A stretch of 64,000 bases of DNA from Desulfarculus baarsii DSM 2075. Its GTDB lineage: Bacteria; Desulfobacterota; Desulfarculia; Desulfarculales; Desulfarculaceae. The stretch is taken from NCBI RefSeq assembly GCF_000143965.1, contig NC_014365.1, forward strand, positions 2,755,501-2,819,500, read 5' to 3'. The translations under genes were made by a program, and so were the position numbers. Shown here piece by piece: positions 7,839 to 14,638 of this stretch. Every line of letters starts with the position of its first letter. Within the stretch, counting starts at the first letter, position 1. The notes beneath the pieces were generated by a model that did not search any database, was not told where the DNA came from, and was given only the letters and a program-made list of their open reading frames with translations.

Positions 7839-9872
7839 ATGGCCGGCCTGGATTGCTGCCTGGTGCTGATGCCCTATGTCGATCTGCGCTCGCCGTCGCT
7901 GGCGCTGGGCCTGTTGCAGGCCATCCTCAAGGGCCAGGGCTTTTCGGCGCGCACGGTCCACGCCTGCCTGGATTTCGCCGAAATGGCCGGCCTGGGCGTG
8001 CAATATCAGGTGATGAAGGGCGGCCGCTGGCTGGCCGGCGACTGGAGCTTCGCCCACGCCGCTTTCGGGCCGGAGCGCCTCGACGACGAAGGCTATCTGC
8101 GCTTTGTCTTCGAGCGCTGGGTGCGGCGCTATCCGGCCCGCGAGCTGACCGTCGACCCCGAGCGTTTCCGCCAGGGCCTGCTGAACCTGCGCGACCAGGC
8201 CGACCGCTTCGTGGCGCAACTGACCCCGCGCATCCTGGCCATGGGGCCCAGGGTCGTGGCCTGCTCCAGCACCTTTCAGCAACACGTGGCCTCGCTGGCC
8301 CTGTTGCGCGCGGTCAAGGCTCAAGCGCCCGAGGTGGTCACCCTGCTGGGCGGGGCCAACTGCGAGGGCGAGATGGGCCTGGCCACCCACGTCAATTTCC
8401 CGTGGGTCGATTACGTCGTCTCGGGCGAGGCCGATGAGCTTATCGGCCCGCTGATGGGCCAGATCCTCCGGCACGGCCCAGACGCGCCGCCCCAAGCCCT
8501 GCCCCACGGCGTGTTCTGCCCGGCCCACCGCCGTCAAGGCTATCCCAAGGCCGCCGACGGGGCCGCGCCCCGGGCCGTGGTCGCCTCGTTGGACGATTCG
8601 CCCACGCCTGATTATGCCGACTATTTCGAGCAGTTGGACCAAAAACCAGCCCTGCGCGAGGCCATGGGCGTGTGCCTGCCCTTCGAGACCTCGCGCGGCT
8701 GCTGGTGGGCCTGCCGGCCCGGCGGCGGCTGCTCTTTCTGCGGGCTGAACGGCGTGGCCGGCGGCGGCTACACGCGCAAAAAACCGGCCCAAGCCCTGGA
8801 GGGCCTGCGCGCGCTGCTGGCGGCCTATCCGGCGCGGCGCGTGCGCATGTGCGACAACGTCATCGACCCCGGCTATTACAAAAGCTTTCTGCCAAAATTG
8901 GCCCAAGCGCCGTGGATGGAGTCGGTGCGCCTGTTTTACGAGGTGCGCTCGGACCTGACCCCGGCCAAAACCGCGGCCCTGCGCCGGGCCGGCGTAATGT
9001 GCGTGCAGCCGGGCGTCGAAAGCCTCGACAGCCGCTGCCTGGCCCTGATGAACAAGGGCCGTCAGGCCTGGCAGCACATCCAGACGCTCAAGGCCTGCCT
9101 GCAAAACGGCGTCAGCGCCGTGTGGCACATCCTGCACGGCTTTCCCGGCGAGCGCGACGAGTGGTACGCCGACATGGCCCGCATCATCCCTCTGCTGCAC
9201 CACCTCGAGCCGCCCAACATGTTCATGAGCTTTTCCTACCACCGCTTCAGCCACTATTGGCGAAACGCCGCCGCGCTGGGCCTGGACCTGGCCCCGCTGA
9301 CCGACTATCGCTACGTCTATCCCCTGCCCGCGCCCGAACTGGCCCGGCTGGCCTATCATTTCGAAACGCCGGCCGAGGAGAGCTTCGCCCTCAACCCCCT
9401 GGCCCCGTTTTTCGGTTACGGCCAGGGCCTGGAGGCGGCCGAGCACGCCTTTTTGCGCTGGAGCAAGGCCTTTTGGGGCCAAAAGGAGCGTCCGCGCCTG
9501 ATCATGAGGCCCATTGACGATGGCCTGGCCATCGAAGACAGCCGCGCCGTGGCCACGGAGCGGGAAACCCTGCTGCACGGCCTGGAGGCGGACGCCTACC
9601 AACTGGCCGCTGAGGCCCCGACCATGGGCCGCCTGCGCGCCGCCCTGGCCGCCCAAGGCCACGCCGCCACCGCGATCCAGACCGCCATTGAGCGGCTGCA
9701 AGACAGTCAAATCGCTCTGCTTTTGGACGGCCGACTGCTGGCCTTGGCCACCCCGCCGCCTGCCCACGCCCTGCCCAACGCGTGGCAGCAGCCCGGCGGC
9801 CATATCCTGGCCCGGCAATACGACCAAAACCGCCGGGCCGCCGGCCAGGCGTCCGCCACGGAGGGCCCATGA
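7839..9872 (+). CDS. B12-binding-type radical SAM RiPP maturase (module 2, enzyme B1)
   Basis: This 677-aa protein is most like the first B12-type rSAM of the locus. Shared features are the start (LDCCLVLMPYVDLRSPSL), GDWSFAHAAF, and HRFSHYWRN..LGLDLAPLTDY. The iron-sulfur motif is SRGCWWACRPGGGCSFCG with ligands likely Cys288, Cys298 and Cys301 (Cx9Cx2C). An additional Cys292 within the insertion could give a Cx3C pairing. The gene begins one base after the previous TAG, so it is in the same transcript. The cobalamin-binding-like region again lacks DxHxxG. Confidence 0.84.
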   Translation: MAGLDCCLVLMPYVDLRSPSLALGLLQAILKGQGFSARTVHACLDFAEMAGLGVQYQVMKGGRWLAGDWSFAHAAFGPERLDDEGYLRFVFERWVRRYPARELTVDPERFRQGLLNLRDQADRFVAQLTPRILAMGPRVVACSSTFQQHVASLALLRAVKAQAPEVVTLLGGANCEGEMGLATHVNFPWVDYVVSGEADELIGPLMGQILRHGPDAPPQALPHGVFCPAHRRQGYPKAADGAAPRAVVASLDDSPTPDYADYFEQLDQKPALREAMGVCLPFETSRGCWWACRPGGGCSFCGLNGVAGGGYTRKKPAQALEGLRALLAAYPARRVRMCDNVIDPGYYKSFLPKLAQAPWMESVRLFYEVRSDLTPAKTAALRRAGVMCVQPGVESLDSRCLALMNKGRQAWQHIQTLKACLQNGVSAVWHILHGFPGERDEWYADMARIIPLLHHLEPPNMFMSFSYHRFSHYWRNAAALGLDLAPLTDYRYVYPLPAPELARLAYHFETPAEESFALNPLAPFFGYGQGLEAAEHAFLRWSKAFWGQKERPRLIMRPIDDGLAIEDSRAVATERETLLHGLEADAYQLAAEAPTMGRLRAALAAQGHAATAIQTAIERLQDSQIALLLDGRLLALATPPPAHALPNAWQQPGGHILARQYDQNRRAAGQASATEGP

Positions 9873-11878
9873 CCAGCCAGACGCAAAGCCACGGCCCGCT
9901 GCTCGCGGCCAAGCAGGTCGACGTGATCCTGGCGACCATGCCCTTCGCCAGCCTGGAGTGCCCCTCGGCGGCCCTGGGCGTGCTCAAGGCCAGCCTGAGC
10001 CAGGCCGGCATAAGCTGCGAGGCCGTCTACGCCAACCTGCTCTTTACCGAATTCATCGGCGTCAACGCCTATCGTTTCCTCAACATCGGCCACCGCTACG
10101 ACATGATCGGCGACTGGGCCTTCGCCGGGGCGGCCTTTCCCGGCTTCGAGCCGGACATGAGCCACCACCTGGAACACCTGGCCCGCTATTTTTGCCGCTA
10201 TTACGAACGCCAACCGGGGCCCGACTCCATCGACAAGATGACGCGGATGTTTGGCCAGGTTCGCCAACAGGCCGGCCGGTTCGTCGACGAGCTGGCCCAA
10301 GCCATCGTGGCCAAGGGGCCCAAAGTGGTCGGTTGCAGTTCGTCGTTCGAGCAACACGTGGCCTCGTTGGCCCTGCTGCGCCGCGTGCGCGAGTTGGCCC
10401 CGGCTGTGGTGACGATCATCGGCGGGGCCAACTGCGAGGACGCCATGGGCCTGGCCACGGTCCACCACTTCCCTTGGCTGGACATCGCCTTTTCCGGCGA
10501 GGCCGATTCGATCATGGCCCAGTTGTGCGGCCTGCTCATCGCCCACGGTCGCCATTATCCGGCCGAGGCCCTGCCAGAGGGGGCCATCGACCGCCGCCTG
10601 GCCGACCGCCTGGCCGGCCAGCCCAGGGAGCGCCGCCAAATCCCCCGGCTGCTGACCTCGCAGTTGGACGCCATGCCCGTGCCCGACTACGGCGAGTTCC
10701 TCGAAACCCTGGGCCGCATCCAGGCCGGCGCGCGGATCGTCCCCGGCCTGATGCTGGAGACCAGCCGGGGCTGTTGGTGGGGCCGCTGCACCTTTTGCGG
10801 GCTCAACGGCTGCGGCAATCGTTACCGCTCCAAGTCGCCGGGCCGGATCATCGATGAAATCGAAACCCTGGCCCAGCGCTTTGGCGTGCGGCGTTTTGGC
10901 CTGACCGACACGGTGATCAGCAAAGCCTTCTGGAAGGAAGTGCTGCCCCGCCTGGCCCAGGCCGACGCGGGCGATCGTTGCCAACTGTTTTTCGAGACGC
11001 GCTCCAACCTCGACCGACAGCAGGTGGAGCTGTTGGCCGCCGCCGGCGTGCGCTGGGTCCAGCCGGGCATCGAGGGCCTGCACCCGCGCATGCTCGCGCT
11101 CATGGACAAGGGCGTGGGCGTCATGGACAATGTGCGCATGCTGCGGCTGTGCCGCCAGGCCGGCATTTTCGTGATCTGGCACCTTTTGGTGGGATTTCCC
11201 GGCGAGGACGACGCCTGGCACCAGGAAACGGCGCGCTGGCTGCCGCTGATCCACCATCTGCAACCGGTGCAGGGCGTCAAGCGCATCCGCTACGACCGCT
11301 TTTGCCAATACCAGCAAGACCCGGCGGCCCACGGCCTGGCCATCGAGCCCTTCGAGGCCTATGGCAAGATTTATCCCTTGAGCGGCGAGGCCCTGGCCGA
11401 CCTGGCCTATTATTTCCGCGACTCCCGGCCGGGCCGCGCCTACCACCGCCACTCGCCCGCGCCGGCCGGCGTGGAGGCCCTGCGCCGCTGCCAGGGCCTG
11501 TGGCACGCCGCCTTTTTCGGCAAGCGGCAAGCCAGCCTGACCATGGACGACGACGGCCAGCGCATCGTCATCGCCGACACGCGGCCCTGCGCGCCCCAGG
11601 CGCGGCTGGCGCTGGAGGGCCTGGAGGCCCGGGCCCTGCGCGCCTGCGACCAAGCCGGCGATCTGGAGCGCATCGCCACGCGCCTGGAGCGGGCCGGGGC
11701 CGCGGCCGATCAAGGCCAATTGGCCCAGGCCCTGGCCTCGCTGGCGCGGCGCAAGCTGGTGCTGGCCCTGGACGGCCAATACCTGGGCCTGGCCACCAAT
11801 GGCCCACCGCCCGCCCTGCCCACGCGCGAAAGCTTTCCCATGGGCAGCGCGCCGATCCCCCTGGTCGACTACGTCTGA
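9869..11878 (+). CDS. B12-binding-type radical SAM RiPP maturase (module 2, enzyme B2)
   Basis: This 669-aa protein carries the cobalamin-binding-like domain (VVGCSSSFEQHVASLALL, GGANCEDAMGLAT) and a compact SRGCWWGRCTFCG motif at Cys302/307/310 (Cx4Cx2C), the same short spacing as the second B12 enzyme of module 1. It is four bases overlapped with the preceding gene. It is the last gene of the + strand operon. Its 3' end overlaps the convergent acyltransferase gene by 10 bases, and no terminator is visible between them. Confidence 0.84.
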   Translation: MTSQTQSHGPLLAAKQVDVILATMPFASLECPSAALGVLKASLSQAGISCEAVYANLLFTEFIGVNAYRFLNIGHRYDMIGDWAFAGAAFPGFEPDMSHHLEHLARYFCRYYERQPGPDSIDKMTRMFGQVRQQAGRFVDELAQAIVAKGPKVVGCSSSFEQHVASLALLRRVRELAPAVVTIIGGANCEDAMGLATVHHFPWLDIAFSGEADSIMAQLCGLLIAHGRHYPAEALPEGAIDRRLADRLAGQPRERRQIPRLLTSQLDAMPVPDYGEFLETLGRIQAGARIVPGLMLETSRGCWWGRCTFCGLNGCGNRYRSKSPGRIIDEIETLAQRFGVRRFGLTDTVISKAFWKEVLPRLAQADAGDRCQLFFETRSNLDRQQVELLAAAGVRWVQPGIEGLHPRMLALMDKGVGVMDNVRMLRLCRQAGIFVIWHLLVGFPGEDDAWHQETARWLPLIHHLQPVQGVKRIRYDRFCQYQQDPAAHGLAIEPFEAYGKIYPLSGEALADLAYYFRDSRPGRAYHRHSPAPAGVEALRRCQGLWHAAFFGKRQASLTMDDDGQRIVIADTRPCAPQARLALEGLEARALRACDQAGDLERIATRLERAGAAADQGQLAQALASLARRKLVLALDGQYLGLATNGPPPALPTRESFPMGSAPIPLVDYV

Positions 11879-13017
11879 GGACCGCGCCGGGCCAGCTCGG
11901 CCAGAAAATCGGCCATTACCCGGCCCACGCCATGGGCGTCGTAGATGAAGGCGCCGTGGCCAAAGTCGCTTTGCAGCTCCACGTGGCTGGCCTCCAGGCC
12001 GGCCTGGGCCATGGCCTGGCGCAGTTGCTCCGACGCGGCCGGCGGATAGCGCCAATCCGAACGATAGCTGACCAACAGCGCCTTGGCCCGGCCACCGGCA
12101 AAGGCCTGGGCCAGATCGTCGCGGCCCCTGGACAGGTCGAAAAAATCCATGGCCTTGGTCAGGTAGATCAGCGAGTTGGGGTCCACGCCACCGCTGCCGC
12201 CTTGGCCGATTTTCTGGAAAAATTCCTGGATGGCGAACTGGGGCTCCAGGCTGATTCGCGGCGGGCCGCCGTCGATGGTGCGCAAGCCGAAGCGCCGCTC
12301 CATCACCTCCTTGCTCATCCAGATCATCATGCCAAACATCGAGCCCAGGCTCATGCCGCTTGCCGGCGCGGGGCCGTCGTAATAGTCGCCCCCGTTGAAG
12401 CCGGGGTCGCGCCTGATGGCCTCGCGAATGACCTCCCACAGGGCCAGGGTGTGAGCCGAAACCCTGGCCGCCGAACCGATGACGATGGCCGACTCCAGCC
12501 GTTGGGGGTGGGCCGCCAGCCATTCCAGGGCCTGAAAGCCGCCCATGCAGCCGCCGATCACGCAATGAAAGCGCTCGACGCCCAGGCGGTCGGCCAGGCG
12601 GACCTGGGCCGCGACCATGTCGGCGACGGTCAGCGGCGGCAGGCGCAGGCCAAAGGGCCGACCCGTGGCCGGATCGATGGACCCCGGCCCGGTGCTGCCG
12701 CCGAAGCCGCCCAAGACATTGGAGCAGAGCACGTAGTATTTGTCGGTGTCGATGGCCTTGCCCGGGCCGATGGCCAGATCCCACCAGCCCGGTTTCGGGT
12801 CGGCGGGGTGGTGGCGGCCGGCGGCGTGGGCCGTGGCGGTCAGGCCGTGGCAGATCAGGATGGCGCGTTCGGCCTTGGCCCAGGCCGGGCCGTACTCCTC
12901 GTAGGCCAGCGTATAGGGCCCCAGGCGCGCGCCGCAGAGCAGCTCCAGGGGTTCGTCGAAATCCGCGCGGCGTGGCGGGACCAGCGGCCACGGGCGGTCG
13001 GCTTGTCGCGGGATCAT
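11869..13017 (-). CDS. MetX-like alpha/beta-hydrolase acyltransferase with Cys nucleophile
   Basis: This 382-aa protein has the homoserine O-acetyltransferase layout: CHGLTATAHA oxyanion region, a conserved SNVLGGFGGSTGP loop, a nucleophile elbow, then SYRSDWRYPP (acid) and DFGHGAFIYD (His). The elbow reads IGGCMGGFQ, so Cys157 replaces the Ser of the usual GGSMGG. MetX enzymes acetylate or succinylate an amino-acid hydroxyl. As the last gene of the exporter operon, this one might acylate Thr or Ser hydroxyls of the peptide, or it could be a stray Met/Cys pathway gene. ATG 13017 is chosen; longer in-frame starts overlap the GAGG ribosome-binding stretch. The 3' end overlaps the convergent rSAM gene. 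Confidence 0.75.
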   Translation of the reverse strand: MIPRQADRPWPLVPPRRADFDEPLELLCGARLGPYTLAYEEYGPAWAKAERAILICHGLTATAHAAGRHHPADPKPGWWDLAIGPGKAIDTDKYYVLCSNVLGGFGGSTGPGSIDPATGRPFGLRLPPLTVADMVAAQVRLADRLGVERFHCVIGGCMGGFQALEWLAAHPQRLESAIVIGSAARVSAHTLALWEVIREAIRRDPGFNGGDYYDGPAPASGMSLGSMFGMMIWMSKEVMERRFGLRTIDGGPPRISLEPQFAIQEFFQKIGQGGSGGVDPNSLIYLTKAMDFFDLSRGRDDLAQAFAGGRAKALLVSYRSDWRYPPAASEQLRQAMAQAGLEASHVELQSDFGHGAFIYDAHGVGRVMADFLAELARRGPQT

Positions 13018-13039
13018 GGATATCGTCCTCAACGCCGCC

Positions 13040-14638
13040 TCAGGCTTGGGCCGGGCGCAGAAAATCGACGCTCATCAACGCCTGGCCAACCATGGCCCGG
13101 CCCAGGTCGGCCTGGCTGACGGCCGTGAAGCCGGCCTCCTGGTAGGCCCGGCGATGGCTGCCGGCGTCGACCAGGTATTGGCCCGACAGGATGTGATAGG
13201 CCTCGGTGCAGGTGATCAAGTGCCGGTGACGATGGGGCGCGGCCACGGCCGGCTCGACGGTGTGGGCCTCGATGAGCGCCATGCCGTGACGCCGGACGTG
13301 GGGCAGCCAGCGCCGGAAAAACTCCGTGAGGTCGTGGGCCATGGCCTTGGGGGCGACGATCCGGCCGCCGCGCGTGACAAACAGGCCCTGGGCCGGCCAC
13401 TGCCCGGCCGGCCATTGATCGGGCGCCTGGGTCAGGGCGCGGTTGTGCGCCACCGATTTGCTGAGGTGCAGGGCGTCGAACGGGTCCAGGCCGCATCCGC
13501 CCAGGCGCCTGGCCAGGGCTTCGGGGTCGGTTATGTCGCCGTCGATGGCCAGGTGGCTGATTCCCTCCCGCTCCAGGCGCTGGGCCGCCGTCTGACGGGC
13601 CTGGGGGTTGAACTCGGCCCCGACCATGATCAAAGGCTTTTGGCCAAGATGGCGGCCGCGCAGGGTGCGCCTGGCGATGGCCCGATGCAGTTCGACAAGC
13701 AAGGTGGCGTCGCCGCAGCCGGTGTCGACCACGCAGGCCGGTTGGCGCTCCAGGGGCTGATCGAAAACGGGCAGCACCGCCGCGAAAAAAGGCTCGGCGC
13801 AGCCTTTTTTGAACACCAGGCCGCTGAACTCGATGTCCAGCCGCCGGTCGAGGTGGCTTTCGGCCCCGGCGTGGTCGCGGGTCAGATCCTCTGGCGTGGC
13901 CGCCCCGGTCAGGAAGTCATCCAGCGCGCGAAAGGTGGGCAGATAGCTAAGCGGCGCGAAGTATTGCGGGGCGTAGTCGGCCAGCAGCGCCCCTTCGGCG
14001 CTCAGGCCGGCCCGTGGCCCGTCGATCCAGGCCCAGCCCTGGCGCGCCAGCAGATCAAAGGCCGCGCCCAGCGCGGCGGCGTTGAGGCCAAGCTCGGCCA
14101 GCGCCAATCCGGCTCGCCCGGCCGCGACCAGGGGCTCCCACAGGCCGCGCAGGCAAAAGGCGCGCATCAGCGCCGCGACCATGGCCCCGTGGACGTGCCG
14201 CGCGCCCTCCTCGGCCAGGGCCGCGCCTTGGCCGGCGGCCTCCGGCCCCAACAAACGCCGCCAGCGGGCCGCTTGGGCCGGCTCCGGCCCTTCGGCCGCC
14301 AGCCAGCCGGCCAGATCGCCGGCGGCGGCCAGGGCTTCCGGGGCCAGGTCGTAGGCGATGGCCGCGCCGCGCCATTGCCGGCCCAACGGCGTCAGCGCCG
14401 CCCGGTCGGCCTCGACGGCCACGAAACCTTGCGAGGCCAACAGCCGCAGGCACAGCGCCAGATAGCCCTGACGCAGACCCAGGCCGGCGGCCAGCTCGCC
14501 CACGGCCAGCGGCTCCGACGCGGCGTCCAGAACGGCCAGAACGCCCCGTCGCGCCATGGCGGCCACGGCCGGGGCCAGGGCCATGCCGTTGAGGTGGTGG
14601 CAGACCTTGGGCCAGATGCGCGCGGCGGCCTCGCTCAC
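13040..14638 (-). CDS. Class I SAM-dependent methyltransferase with N-terminal winged-helix domains
   Basis: This 532-aa protein starts with an O-methyltransferase-like dimerisation/winged-helix region (PLAVGELAAGLGLRQGYLALCLRLLASQGF), followed after a long linker by a Rossmann SAM-binding domain (CVVDTGCGDATLLVELH, then VGAEFNPQA and DALHLSKSVAHNR). The region around FSGLVFKKGCAEPFF recalls AprA-type methyltransferases of natural-product pathways, though that resemblance is from memory and uncertain. The GTG start overlaps the stop of the ABC exporter (GTGA), so it is translationally coupled to the export operon and probably tailors the peptide. Confidence 0.72.
   Translation of the reverse strand: MSEAAARIWPKVCHHLNGMALAPAVAAMARRGVLAVLDAASEPLAVGELAAGLGLRQGYLALCLRLLASQGFVAVEADRAALTPLGRQWRGAAIAYDLAPEALAAAGDLAGWLAAEGPEPAQAARWRRLLGPEAAGQGAALAEEGARHVHGAMVAALMRAFCLRGLWEPLVAAGRAGLALAELGLNAAALGAAFDLLARQGWAWIDGPRAGLSAEGALLADYAPQYFAPLSYLPTFRALDDFLTGAATPEDLTRDHAGAESHLDRRLDIEFSGLVFKKGCAEPFFAAVLPVFDQPLERQPACVVDTGCGDATLLVELHRAIARRTLRGRHLGQKPLIMVGAEFNPQARQTAAQRLEREGISHLAIDGDITDPEALARRLGGCGLDPFDALHLSKSVAHNRALTQAPDQWPAGQWPAQGLFVTRGGRIVAPKAMAHDLTEFFRRWLPHVRRHGMALIEAHTVEPAVAAPHRHRHLITCTEAYHILSGQYLVDAGSHRRAYQEAGFTAVSQADLGRAMVGQALMSVDFLRPAQA

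Noticed and set aside
7629..9827. 732-codon - strand open frame opposite the fifth rSAM gene
   Set aside because: It has Gly/Gln/Val/His-rich composition with no motifs, and mirrors the codon structure of the + strand gene.
9707..12991. Very long - strand open frame (1094 codons) under the rSAM genes
   Set aside because: It is antisense to clear rSAM coding sequence, is low-complexity Arg/Gly/Ala/Pro-rich, and shows no domain. Long antisense frames are common in such GC-rich genes.
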